The position numbers were made by a program, and so were the translations under genes. A stretch of 64,000 bases of DNA. Source: Schistocerca nitens. Taxonomy: Eukaryota; Arthropoda; Insecta; Orthoptera; Acrididae. The stretch's first letter is position 1, and each line of letters begins with the position of its first letter. The notes below the pieces were generated by a model. It made no database searches. It had not been told where the DNA came from and was given only the letters and a program-made list of their open reading frames with translations. Where the stretch lies: NCBI RefSeq assembly GCF_023898315.1, contig NC_064615.1, positions 1,183,289,413 through 1,183,353,412 on the forward strand, given 5' to 3'. Below are positions 33,420 through 43,900 of the stretch, piece by piece.

Positions 33420-35186
33420 ATGGCTAAGCAGGGATGGCTAGAGGACAAATGTAAGGATGTAGAGGCTTATCTCACTAGGGGTAAGACAGATACTGCCTAC
33501 AGGAAAATTAAAGAGACCTTTGGAGAGAAGAGAACCACTTGTATGAATATCAAGAGCTCAGATGGAAACCCAGTTCTAAGCAAAGAAGGGAAGGCAGAGA
33601 GGTGGAAGGAGTATATAGAGGGTTTATACAAGGGCGATGTACTTGAGGACAATATTATGGAAATGGAAGAGGATGTAGATGAAGACGAAATGGGAGATAA
33701 GATACTGCGTGAAGAGTTTGACAGAGCACTGAAAGACCTGAGTCGAAACAAGGCCCCGGGAGTAGACACCATTCCATTAGAACTACTGATGGCCTTGGGA
33801 GAACCAGTCATGACAAAACTCTACTATCTGGTGAGCAAGATGTATGAGACAGGCGAAATACCCTCAGACTTAAAGAAGAATACAATAATTCCAATCCCAA
33901 AGAAAGCAGGTGTTGACAGATGTGAAAATTACCGAACTATCAGTTTAATAATTCACAGCTGCAAAATATTAAGGCCAATTCTTTACAGATGAATGGAAAA
34001 ACTGGCAGAAGCAGACCTCGGGGAAGATCAGTGTGGATTCTGTAGAAATTTTGGGACACGTGAGGCAATACTAACCTTACGACTTATCTTAGAAGAAAGA
34101 TTAAGAAAAGGCAAACCTACTTTTCTAGCATTTGTAGACTTAGAGAAAGCTTTTGACAATGTTAACTGGAATACTCTCTTTCAAATTCTGAAGGTGGCAG
34201 GGGTAAAATACAGGGAGCGAAAGGCTATTTACAATTTGTACAGAAACCAGATGGCAGTTATAAGAGTCGAGGGGCATGAAAGGGAAGCAGTGGTTGGGAA
34301 AGGAGTGAGACAGGGTTGTAGCCTCTCCCCGATGTTATTCAATCTGTATATTGAGCAAGCAGTAAAGGAAACAAAAGAAAAATTCGGAGTAGGAATTAAA
34401 ATTCTTGGAGAAGAAGTAAAAACTTTGAGGTTCGCCGATGACATTGTAATTCTGTCAGACAGCAAAGGACTTGGAAGAGCAGTTGAACGGAATGGACAGT
34501 GTCTTGAAAGGAGGATATACATCAACAAAAGCAAAACGTTGATAATGGAATGTAGTCAAATTAAATCGGGTGATGCTGAGGGGATTAGATTAGGAAATGA
34601 GACACTTAAAGTAGTAAAGGAGTTTTGCTATTTAGGGAGTAAAATAACTGATGATGGTCGAAGTAGAGAGGATATAAAATGTAGACTGGCAATGGCAAGG
34701 AAATCGTTTCTGAAGAAGAGAAATTTGTTAACATCGAGAATTGATGTAAGTGTCAGGAAGTAGTTTCTGAAAGTATTTGTATGGAGTGTAGCCATGTATG
34801 GAAGTGAAACATGGACGATAACTAGTTTGGACAAGAAGAGAATAGAAGCTTTCGAAATGTGGTACTACAGAAGAATGCTGAAGATAAGGTGGGTACTTCA
34901 CGTAGCTAATGAGGAGGTATTGAATAGGATTGGGGAGAAGAGAAGTTTGTGGCACAACTTGACTAGAAGAAGGGATCGGTTGGTAGGACATGTTTTGAGG
35001 CATCAAGGGATCACAAATTTAGCATTGGAGGGCAGCGTGGAGGGTAAAAATCGTAAAGGGAGACCAAGAGATGAATACACTAAGCAGATTCAGAAGGATG
35101 TAGGTTGCAGTAGGTACTGGGAGATGAAGAAGCTTGCTCAGGATAGAGTAGCATGGAGAGCTGCATCAAACCAGTCTCAGGACTGA
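33420..35186 (+). pseudogene. RTE reverse transcriptase and C-terminal domain, copy 2
   Basis: RT blocks are NKAPGVDTIPLELLMALGE, then IIPIPKKAGVDRCENYRTIS, FLAFVDLEKAFDNVNWNTLF (motif A Asp in FVDLEKAF), VRQGCSLSPMLFNLYIEQ (motif B) and LRFADDIVILSD (motif C). The C-terminal part runs from YGSETWTITSLDKKRIEAF through LVGHVLRHQGITNLALEGS to NQSQD and the TGA at 35184-35186. Only a few defects are visible: TGA at 33990-33992, a frame disturbance near 34470-34530, and TAG at 34761-34763. Confidence 0.92.
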
Positions 35187-35306
35187 AGACCACAACAACA
35201 ACAACAACAACCTTCCATCCTTGTTTCCCTAGCCATCCACCAGCCACACTTGCTACAATTCGACCCCTACACTGTATTGGCCTCTCACCCTGAGGCTGCT
35301 ACAATT

Positions 35307-35318
35307 TGGTGTTGGGAG
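35307..35318 (+). other. retrotransposon primer-binding site candidate
   Basis: TGGTGTTGGGAG starts three bases after the LTR end and would pair with a tRNA 3' end ending CCA. The equivalent site of the other LTR copy is near 23260. I did not assign the tRNA species. Confidence 0.45.
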
Positions 35319-35570
35319 TACTTAGGTGTGAGTAGTGTGTTGACAGTTCAAATAATTTACAGGTTTGCTGCCGGGTGACGTCGGTGAACACCGCCGATAT
35401 TTCGACAGGATCACACCCTGCCATTCTCAAGGCACAAATGCAAGGAAGAAGAAATGTGCAAGCAAATTTAATACCTCGGTTCACAGAGGAGAAACAAGGA
35501 AGACACCACACACAGAACAAGTGTCAACACAAACAAAGATAACCAACATAAGAAATATCGATAGTTACTA

Positions 35571-36310
35571 TTAATCAGCAGGTGAGGTAGCACTAATTCT
35601 GTTGCTCTGTTTTTTGATCAGAGACAGAGCCGGATTCCAAGCAGCATTTAAACAAAATCCACCATCTCTGTTAATAAGGTTGCTTGATAGTCTGATTTCA
35701 ACAGCTTCCTTAATAACACTATCCCAATAGCTGGACGTGCAAGCCAGAATCTCCGTGTTGTTGTATTCCATAGGATGACCGATTTCAAAGGCAATGTTCT
35801 GCAATAGCGGATTTGCTCGGCTGTTGTAAGTGTGTGTGACGCTTATGTTCAATACACCGGTCTTCCACAGTCCTGATTGTCTGACCAATATATGACATGC
35901 CACAACTGCAAAGAATATGATAGACCCCAGCCTTACGCAAACCAAAATCATCTTTTACGGACGAAAAATATGGCCAAGCCTGTTGGAAATGCTTCCTGCG
36001 TAAGGCAAAAAGGCCGTAGACTTAGGTGCCACTTCGTTGGTATCGTCACCCACCCATTGCACAGATGGCTGATGGCGCAACGCACATTTGATCTGCCTCT
36101 CACTATAACCATTCTGATGAAAGGTGACTTCGAGATGTGATAGCTCAGCAGCCAAACTTTCAGGGTCTGAGATAACGTGGGCCCTGTGAACCAAGGTGCG
36201 AAGTACTCCTTCACGCTGAGCTGGATGGTGACAACTATCAGCTTGCAGATACAAGTCAGTGTGGGTAGGCTTCCTATAAACAGAATGTCCCAACGTACCA
36301 CTATACTCGC
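35571..36310 (-). pseudogene. inverted partial Penelope ORF (left arm)
   Basis: The minus-strand frames repeat the C-terminal half of the element's own ORF: SVYRKPTHTDLYLQADSCHH, HVISDPESLAAELSHLEVTF, YSERQIKCALRHQPSVQ and SNRLGHIFRP. Then, in another frame, come EIGHPMEYNNTEILACTSSY and LINRDGGFCLNAAWNPALSL ending near 35571. It ends at about 36310 in mid-domain, with no N-terminal RT part. It is strongly similar to the right arm but has its own substitutions. Confidence 0.85.
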
Positions 36311-36355
36311 CGTCAATTAGATTTTGTTTCTAAGGAATTATTTCAGCTTCATTTA

Positions 36356-38251
36356 ATGATGGCGTCTAATGTTTCTGAATTTTCATGGGATTTGGTGGAC
36401 GATGCCTGTTGGTCACAGTCTGACTGGGAATTTCAATCTGTAACTGCTCGTCATTCTGCAAAGTTTCAACACTTCCTTGGCTCAGTGTCTAATTCTAATT
36501 CTCGACGTTCTGTGATCAATCTCACGGAGAAAACGTTTGACAACGCAGCTTTGTCTGTGCTGGGGAAAGGTTTGAACTTTGCACCGACGCCTAAGAGTTT
36601 GTCAGTCATTGATTTTATTAGTTCTATCGAGCAGGTTGTTTATAAACTGCCTTCCGAGGCTGCGGAAGAGGTTAGGAGGGAAGCTTGTCGTGTGTTGACT
36701 GGGGCCAGTCCACCCAAGTGTAACATTACCCCAGCTGAGACGGCTGCTTTGCATTCACTTAGAATGGATCCTGATATTGTTATTTTACCTGCGGACAAGG
36801 GAAACGCCACAGTTTTGTTGAACAAGCACGATTACATTCAAAAGATGCAGTGTCTACTTTCCGATTTGGCGTATCACAAAATTGGTGCTGACCCTACTAA
36901 GTGTGTTGAGAGAAAGAAAAATAACCTCCTGAAGAAAAGTTCTTTGTCACAGGAGACTATCAAGAGTTTGTAGAGCCCACTAGTAGGTAGCTGTGAACAC
37001 CACATTAAGAACTCTGCAGATTTATTACATCGATTGCAGGGATTGTGTTTCAATGTCTAATATTTTAGTCAGTTTTGATGTGGTTTCTCTTTTCACTTGC
37101 GTCCCTCTCTCTGATTCGCTGCAGCTAATTGAAGTTAAGTTTGGTGTCGAGTTAACAAATTTGTTTCGACATGTGCTGACTTCCACTTACTTTTTATTCA
37201 ATGGTCAGTACTACGAACAGACTGATGGAGTTGCAATAAGAAGCCCGTTGTCACCTATTGTGGCCAATTTGTTTATGGAGGACTTTGAGGAACGTGCATT
37301 GGAGTCAGCGACCTTGAAACCTGCATGTTTTTTCAGATATGTAGATGATACTTTTGTTGTTTGGCCTCATGGTAGTGAGAATTTAAACCGGTTTTTGGAA
37401 CATCTGAATTCAATCCACCCGAATATTCAGTTCACTATGGAGGTGGGAAAGAATGGATGCCTTCCCTCCCTTGATGTGTTGGTCAAAAGGAAGCCTACCC
37501 ACACTGACTTGTATCTGTGAGCTGATAGTTGTCACCATCCAGCTCACCGTGAAGGAGTACTTCGCACCTTGATTCACAGTGCCCACGTTATCTCAGACCC
37601 TGAAAGTTTGGCAGCCAAGCTATCACATCTCGAAGTCACCTTTCATCAGAATGGTTATAGTGAGAGGCAGATCAAATGTGCGTTGCGCCATCAGCCTTCT
37701 GTGCAACGGGTGAGTGACGATAGTAATGAAGTGGCACCAAAGTCTACGTCCTTTTTGCCTTACACAGGAAGCATTTCCAACAGGATTGGCCGTATTTTGC
37801 GGGAAATATGATGTGAAATGTGTTTTTCAACCACGTTCTAAGATTAAGGCCCTGTTGGCATCCGTAAAAAATGATCTTGGTTTGCGTAAGGCTGGGGTCT
37901 ATCGTATTCCTTGCAGTTGTGGCATGTCATATATTGGTCAGACAATCAGGACTGTGGAAGACCTGTGTATTGAACATAAGCGTCACACACGCTTACAACA
38001 GCCGAGCAAATCCGCTATTGCAGAACATTGCCTCTGAAATCGGTCATCCTATGGAATACAACAACACGGAGATTCTGGCTTGCACGTCCAGCTATTGGGA
38101 TAGTGTTATTAAGGAAGTTGTTGAAATCAGACTATCAAGCAACTTTATTAACAGAGATGGTGGATTTTGTTTAAATGCTGCGTGGAATCCAGCTCTGTCT
38201 CTGATCAAAAAACAGAGCAACAGAATTAATGCTACCTCACCTGTTGATTAA
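36356..38251 (+). pseudogene. Penelope-like RT plus GIY-YIG endonuclease
   Basis: N-terminal part at 36356-36973: VINLTEKTFDNAALSVLGKG, LNFAPTPKSLSVIDFIS and DIVILPADKGNATVLLNKHD, the conserved upstream domain of Penelope-like proteins. RT core from about 37050: LVSFDVVSLFTCVPLSDSLQ (motif A), GVAIRSPLSPIVANLFME (motif B, with SPLSP) and FRYVDDTFVVWPHG (motif C, YVDD). From 37890, AGVYRIPCSCGMSYIGQTIR is the GIY-YIG nuclease; DGGFCLNAAWNPALSL follows near the end. Breaks: TAG at 36971-36973, a frame change near 37020, TGA at 37518-37520, a frame change near 37800, and TGA at 38035-38037. All key motifs are present, so it is a fairly young dead copy. Confidence 0.9.
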
Positions 38252-38521
38252 TAGTAACTATCGATATTTCTTATGTTGGTTATCTTTGTTTATGTTGACA
38301 CTTGTTCTGTGTGTGGTGTCTTCCTTGTTTTTCCCCTGTGAACTGAGGTATTAAATTTGCTTGCACATTTCTTCTTCCTTGCATTTGTGCCTTGAGAATG
38401 GCAGGGTGTGCTCCTGTCGAAATATCGGCGGTGTTCGCCGACATCACCCGCCAGCAAACCCGTAAGTAATTTGAACATTCAGTTCGCCGGGAATAGTTAA
38501 GGTCTCACAGTGTGTTGACAG

Positions 38522-39264
38522 AATACTTGTGCTTTCTCATTGGTGCTGAAAACAATGAGTTTCGAATGTTATGTGTAACATATCATTGGTTAAGTATGTT
38601 TAATACTTTTCAGTGTGTATTGTCATGGCTTTGAAAACTTATTTGTTGCTGTAGGCAGTGGTCTGGCAGTGCATCCAGTTACTCATGAAGCAAGAATGGT
38701 CTTTAACAAGTGGTGTGCTGTCAAACATTTAAACTCATTGTGAAAATGCAACAGAAGAAAAAAATAATGTGCATTTTTTAAAGCATTCAGATAAGTAGAC
38801 ATTATAAATTTGAATCGAGGGCATCAGTTATTTCCAAGTAAAACTGAAGGGGTAAGCCCGTTTACAATGCTTTTTGGTACGTAATGTAAAATGTCCTTGG
38901 GTGGCCTGGAAGAACGAAATGAGAGGTTACAAATAGCTAGCTTCAGATTCAGAACTGCTGATTTCATAATCGAATTAGCCCCATTACTTGCTGATGACAG
39001 TTACATGCCAGAGAGTAAGATCAGATATTTTGAAGCTATACCTGTTAACATTAAATTCTAGGTACAAGCTCTACCTAAAAACTATTCAAATTCCAGTCTA
39101 CATGTATCACAGAAAAAAGAAGAGCTACATCTTCCTCAAAATGCAGTAAATGCTTACCAATCTGGGAGAAAGATACCAAAACTAGAGACACAAATATTGG
39201 TAAGTACATGAATGTTTTGGTTCTGTAAACTTTCCCAGTGTAATAATTGGTTGTATTTGTGTCA
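38522..39264. other. unassigned, probably LTR-element internal sequence
   Basis: This follows the Penelope insertion and should continue the retroelement leader that starts at 35304. I see no gag motif. Composition is AT-rich and no frame is long. Confidence 0.35.
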
Positions 39265-39508
39265 GGTCTCCAGCTGGAACATTTCTTCATATGGGCACAA
39301 TATTTCAGCAGTACATCTGGCCACCATCTTCAGGTTAGTAGGCCGTCGTACTATCTTGCTGGAACTGAAATAGAACATGCTGTGGTGGCTCGTTTATACA
39401 TCAACCATGTGTCCACTACACGTGTGGAAACATAATAGCCCTCTAGCGACAGGTACAACAGTGCACCAGTGGTGAAAGCTTGCGGAAATGATAAATCAAT
39501 ATTAAACA

Positions 39509-41735
39509 CTAATGACAGTTTTTGAAGACCGAGACAAAGACTTGTTTCTTAACATCAAAGAGAAAAGGGTTCCAACTCTTACCTAAAGGATACCGCTTAT
39601 CTCTGTTTATAATATTGTCAGATAGCCAGATTTCAGTGGCTTCTTTCACTACACAGTCCCAATACCAAGACGCAGGGACAACCGCTTGTGTCTCATCATA
39701 CAACATTTTATGTCCTTCCATACGACAATGTTCTGCCACTGCAGATTTTTCTGGCTGAAATAAATCCATATGACGATGATGCTCCACAAAACGATCCTGG
39801 ACCATACGAATCATTTGTCCAATATAGATTTTCCTGCAGTGGCAGGGAATCTTGTAGACTCTGGGCTTTCTCAAACCTGAATCATGCTTCACTGAGCCCA
39901 ACTGTGCTCTGGTCTTAGCTGGCAGATGGAATACACTTTTAACATTAAATTTCTTTAAAATTCTACCTATTTTTGAAGATATGCTCCCCACAAAAGGTAA
40001 GAATGCCACCGATTTGCTTGTATCTTCTGTCGGTTCCCGTGAACGTCCAATCCGTAGCGCACGGAAGATCTAATTGTCAGTATAACAATTCTGTTTGAAC
40101 ACAGCTTTTAGATGGTCCGGCTCCTGTGTCAAACTATCTGCATCTGAGATGGCGTACGCTCTTTTACCAATGTACATAGAACCCCATTACATTGGTACGA
40201 TGGATGACAACTTGATGCACAAAGATATCGGTCCGTATGCATGGGCTTATGATAAACACTATATACCAATGTCCCATTGTCCCTCCTGTAGACCAAGACA
40301 TCAAAAATGGAAGTTTTCCATCCTTTTCAACTTCCATCATGAACTTGATATTGGGATGCAGGCAATTAAAATGATCTAGGAAACGATCTAGAGCATCCCT
40401 CCCATATAGCCATATCGTAAATGTATCGTCAACATAACTCCAGAAGCAAGTTAGTTTTGAGAATTCCATCTTCAGTGCCATGTCCTCAGAGTCTTCCATA
40501 AACAAATTGGGGACTATGGCGGATAGTGGACTCCCCATAGCCACTCTGTCAGTTTGTTCAAAGTATTTGTCATTAAATAAAAAATGTGTCAATGTCAACA
40601 CATTGTGACAAAACTTAGTTGTTTCTTCATCCAATTTTTCACTAATTAACTGCAAAGAATCTTCAAGAGGAACTCTGGTAAACAGAGACACAACATCAGA
40701 ACTAATGAGCAAATCTGTGGGACTGAGACACAAAGATTTCAAACTCTGAATAATCATATTTTCTGGAAATATGGTGTTCGTATTTTCCAACATGGGGACT
40801 GAGAATGGACGCTAAATACTTGGCTAAGTTGTAAGTAGGAGAGCCCAAACTGCTAACAATAGGCCAAAGAGGTACTCCTTGCTTGTGTGCCTTTAGCCAA
40901 CCGGTTAATGTCAAAGAACCTGTAGCTCCACGTCGAAGTTTTTTAAGAACGTTATCAGATAATGAACTCTTCTTCCAAAGTGAAAGTGTCTTGCATTTTA
41001 TACGTGCAGTTGGATCGTTCTTCAATCTTCAGTATGCCGAGTCTGCAAGCAAAAGACCCATTTTATCCACATAATTGTCCCGTGTGAAAGAAAAACCGTC
41101 ATGTTGGCCTTGTCTGCTGGAAGAATTACTAAATCCTGGTTTTCTTTCACGGACCGGATTGTGGCTCTTTCAAGCGAGTAGATGTTATGTCGTGGGGGTG
41201 GCACCGGTGCAATGTATGAGAAACCTCTTGCCTAAGCTCATCAGCTAGATCGTCAGGAAGTCTGGACACCACTTGTTCGACAGTGGAAATTAATTTCATA
41301 AGGGGAACATTCTTGGGCATAGGGGCAAAATTCAATCCTTTCTCCAATACTGCCACCGTAGTATCATCCAGTTGTTTGCTTGTGAGATTGATCACAACAT
41401 GTCGACAGGTGTCATCATCTGTCCTTAGAGTCTTTCGTGACCGCATACGTGAATGAAATATTCTCAGTTTTCGAGCTTTCGAATAAAATCCTTGAGCTTT
41501 CGATGACCATCTCCGCCATCGTTGTCAGGAGTTCACTGACTGCAGGGGCTACTACGGTTTCTCGATTATATAGGCACGGTGACATCATCGGCAGCCAATC
41601 AGATAGACCCAATGTGGCGTGTGCACGTATGTTGAGCTGGGCAGCTAGCAGAGCTATTGCCTGTGGCAGCACCGGTGATGTCAGGTGGCACCAGAGGCAG
41701 GCGCCACGTTTGGAACTGCCGCTCCCGTGTCGCAC
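39509..41735 (-). pseudogene. Penelope-like RT plus GIY-YIG endonuclease, element 2
   Basis: Minus-strand order: N-terminal region at 41735-41147 with VVINLTSKQLDDTTVAVLEK and GLNFAPMPKNVPLMKLIS; DLVILPADKANMTVFLS near 41120; SLTLTGWLKAHKQGVPLWPI near 40910; then RT motif A LISSDVVSLFTRVPLEDSL, motif B RVAMGSPLSAIVPNLFME and motif C YVDDTFTIWLYG near 40430. The nuclease at about 39880-39800 reads RVYKIPCHCRKIYIGQMIR. NIINRDKRYPLGKSWNPFLF closes the ORF. Several frame changes separate the parts. The protein is clearly a different subfamily from element 1. Confidence 0.88.
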
Positions 41736-41909
41736 ATCTGTCTTTGCTTTCTTTTGATGTCCAATGCCTGACCCCGCATGCCCTGATGAGTGTGTGCCTT
41801 TGGTCTCTGGTTGTTGTTTAAATGGCTGCTTCCTTTATAATGGGGTCTCAATATGTAGATCCATGAGCCAACGCTTTTGTATTTTTGAACTGTATTTTGT
41901 GTCCGTTTT

Positions 41910-42449
41910 CTAGGCAGTGCTACGCTATGGCCGACTTGTCAAGCTCCCTTTATTTTATATGGTGCTTGTGCTCAGCACATCACTCTGCAACCGTGTGAAT
42001 TGTTTGTCCGATATACATTCTGCGACATTCACAGGGTATACCGTACACGTCGGACACTCGGAGATCGATGTCATGTTTAACAGGGCGCAACATATCTTAT
42101 ATCTTGGGGTGGGGCAGAAGACTGGTCTTAGCCCATGTTTCTGCAGTAGACATCCTAACTTACTGCTAGTTGCTTCACAGTGTGGCAGAAATGCAGTCCG
42201 TTTGGCCTCTTCTACTGATTTACCAGATGTCTTTTGTCGGCGGCCCTTGAGAGCATTTGCGATGTCTCCTTTGCTGTATCTATTTTCCCTGATAACACGT
42301 TTGAAGTTCTGCAATTCAGATTTTAGGTGGTCGTCATCATAGATAACCTTGGCTCTATGAACCAACATGTTCAGGACCACTTGCTTGTGTACAGGGTGGC
42401 AGAAAATTGTCTTACGGAAGGACATAAAATGTTGTACGATGAGACACAA
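41910..42449 (-). pseudogene. tandem partial Penelope copy (nuclease end)
   Basis: The minus-strand frame reads FCHPVHKQVVLNMLVHRAKV, YDDDHLKSELQNFKRVIREN, YSKGDIANALKGRRQ and KRTAFLPHCEATSSKLGCLL. In a shifted frame it continues with VYGIPCECRRMYIGQTIH, a GIY-YIG motif. The copy ends near the start of the full-length ORF at 41735, the head-to-tail arrangement often seen in Penelope-like elements. Its sequence differs from both larger elements. Confidence 0.78.
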
Positions 42450-42620
42450 GCGGTTGCCCTTGTGTCACGGTATGGGTTCTGTGTAGTGAAAGAAGCCATT
42501 GAAATCGGGCTGTCTGACAATATTATAAACAGAGATAAGGGGTATCCTTTAAGTAAGAGTTGGAACCCTTTTCTCTTTGATGTTAAGAAACAACAGTCCT
42601 TGTCTCGGCCTTCAAAGTAG
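42390..42620 (+). pseudogene. inverted arm of Penelope element 2
   Basis: The plus frame reads EGHKMLYDETQAVALVSRYG, then VVKEAIEIGLSDNIINRDKG and YPLSKSWNPFLFDVKKQ, nearly the same as the end of the minus-strand ORF at 39509-39760. The non-coding part of the arm continues to about 42840 and includes ACCGAAATATTGTGTCCAGA. Confidence 0.85.
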
Positions 42621-42840
42621 TGTTTGATATCAATTTATCATTTCTATGAGCTTTCACTACTGCTGTGCTGTTGCACCTGTTGGTGGAGGGTGGTTATGTT
42701 CACGCATACGTGGTGGACTCACGAGCGACCACTGCGTGTTTGATTTCAGTTCTCGTGAGATAGTGCCATGGCCTACTCACTTAAAAGTAGCAGCCAGATG
42801 GACCACCGAAATATTGTGTCCAGATGATGATATGGAGACC

Positions 42841-43402
42841 AGATGTGAATACAGAACTGTTGATAAGTGGATCTTTACCCACATTAAGGGAAATGAGGAA
42901 GTTGTGTCATTTCAGATTTATAGTTTCATTGTCGTAGGTGGAAGATTTCAAGCAAAATTAGTTACTAACGCTGTTTTTGAGTTGTAATAGCCAATATTTC
43001 ATAGTTAATAGATTATTAGAAAAGATTTGTTGAGGCAGATTAAATCAGCTTGGCAAATGGTGTCTCAGAACTGTACTGAATGCATCAGGGGCAATAAGTT
43101 TTTACAGAATCGCTGATGACAGTGACCGTGAAATCCAGAGTTCTTCTCATTCATAGAGTTCAGGGGTAGCATTGCAGCGATTCCAAATAAAATAATAATA
43201 GTGTTATTCACGCTCTGTCATCTTGTGTGGCTCCCCATGAAGTAAGAGCATGAAGATTCTTGCATTTCTTGGCTTCCATTGCCCAGCTTGTTATTTCTTT
43301 CAGTTTTCAGCTTTCAGCATATAGACGACCTAAAGATTTGATAAGAGCATGTTGTCAATGACCTGGCTAATATTGTCTCATTATTTCTCTTGAATGTTGC
43401 AG
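42841..43402 (+). other. end of the 39.5-kb dynein intron
   Basis: Apparently unique sequence leading to the acceptor TTGCAG at 43397-43402. Confidence 0.5.
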
Positions 43403-43553
43403 ACACTTGCAGAATCTTTGACTGATATTGCAAATAATCGAAAGTCAGTGATGGAAGAGTATAGAGCACATTACAGAATAATTAACCCAAAGGCAATAAC
43501 AATGGGGCAGTTGTATGGTTGCTTCGATCCTGTTTCTCATGAATGGTCAGATG
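43403..43553 (+). CDS. axonemal dynein heavy chain, exon C (AAA2)
   Basis: The exon starts after GTTGCAG and ends at a strong donor (ATG|GTAAGTT). It continues exactly in phase from exon B across the 39.5-kb intron: [20 protein letters not shown] then [20 protein letters not shown]. The block G-Q-L-Y-G-x-F-D-x-x-x-H-E-W-x-D-G is a signature of dynein AAA2 after the Walker A. It leaves one base of a Gly codon that exon D completes. Confidence 0.95.
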
Positions 43554-43710
43554 GTAAGTTTTAGCACTAATAATGCTTCCATCAGTCATATATTTTTTGT
43601 TTTACATCATGTTTTATCAGATTTCATGCATTTTTCATTATTTGTGTTATGAGATGGTGGATGGTTATTTTCATTTTTATGTTTATGAAATGTTCCTTGA
43701 CTCATTTCAG

Positions 43711-43871
43711 GTGTGTTGGCTAATACTTTTCGAGAATTTGCATCTGCAACAACACCTGACAGGAAATGGATCATGTTTGACGGCCCAGTTGATGCTGTGT
43801 GGATAGAGAACATGAATACTGTACTCGATGACAATAAGAAGTTGTGCCTTATGTCAGGTGAAATCATTCAG
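43711..43871 (+). CDS. axonemal dynein heavy chain, exon D (AAA2 Walker B)
   Basis: After a 157-bp intron with acceptor TTTCAG, the first two bases complete the Gly codon of exon C. It then reads [40 protein letters not shown] and [22 protein letters not shown] is the Walker B stretch of AAA2 (hydrophobic strand then D-G). [14 protein letters not shown] is nearly invariant among axonemal dynein heavy chains. The exon ends in phase 0 at CAG|GTAAGA. Confidence 0.96.
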
Positions 43872-43900
43872 GTAAGAAAATAATAATGATGATAATAATA

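Larger units (their letters stand above)
32055..35209 (+). mobile_element. RTE-class LINE, copy 2, near full length
   Basis: About 3.15 kb, from a 5' leader starting GTGGTTCCTGAAGAGG to the (CAA)n tail. The target duplication is ACCTTCCAT at 32046-32054 and 35210-35218. Both edges fall inside the LTR just after its AATAAA signal, and the interrupted sequence matches the uninterrupted LTR at about 23135-23160. It is the longest RTE copy in the window and includes about 190 bp of leader before the region shared with copy 1. The coding region is interrupted by few changes, so it is a relatively young dead copy. Confidence 0.92.
31491..35303 (+). repeat. 5' LTR (copy 2), split by RTE copy 2
   Basis: The LTR begins TGTAGC at 31491 and ends GCTACA at 35303, forming short inverted ends. 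Without the RTE insertion (32055-35209) and one 9-bp duplication it is about 650 bp long. It has AATAAAA at about 32033 as polyadenylation signal. Three bases after its end, at 35307, TGGTGTTGGGAG begins with the TGG expected of a tRNA primer-binding site. Several blocks match the LTR at 22620-23256, so both belong to one family. Confidence 0.75.
35347..38508. mobile_element. Penelope-like element 1 with inverted arm
   Basis: The whole 3.16-kb unit is bounded by the 13-bp direct repeat AGTGTGTTGACAG at 35334-35346 and 38509-38521. Its left 970 bp (35347 to about 36310) are the inverted counterpart of its right end (about 37490-38485). Between them a plus-strand ORF remnant encodes Penelope-type reverse transcriptase and GIY-YIG nuclease. 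Both outer ends carry the same outward-facing terminal motif with GTCGAAATATCGGCGG. Inverted or tandem partial copies are typical of Penelope-like elements. It sits in the leader just after the LTR of copy 2. Confidence 0.9.
39265..42840. mobile_element. Penelope-like element 2, composite with inverted and tandem parts
   Basis: A minus-strand Penelope-like ORF remnant (41735 to 39509) is followed on its 3' side by the terminal motif at 39300-39336. At the other end, 42390-42840 is an inverted (plus) copy of the 3' part at 39265-39760, giving inverted outer arms as in element 1. Between the ORF start and that arm, 41910-42390 holds the nuclease end of a third, different copy on the minus strand, upstream in tandem. 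The structure is therefore tandem partial copy, full copy and inverted arm. No target duplication was found. Confidence 0.8.

Noticed and set aside
38390..38460. A confirmed active hammerhead ribozyme
   Set aside because: The core deviates from CUGANGA and stem pairing was judged only by eye. Kept as a hypothesis in the findings, not as a feature.
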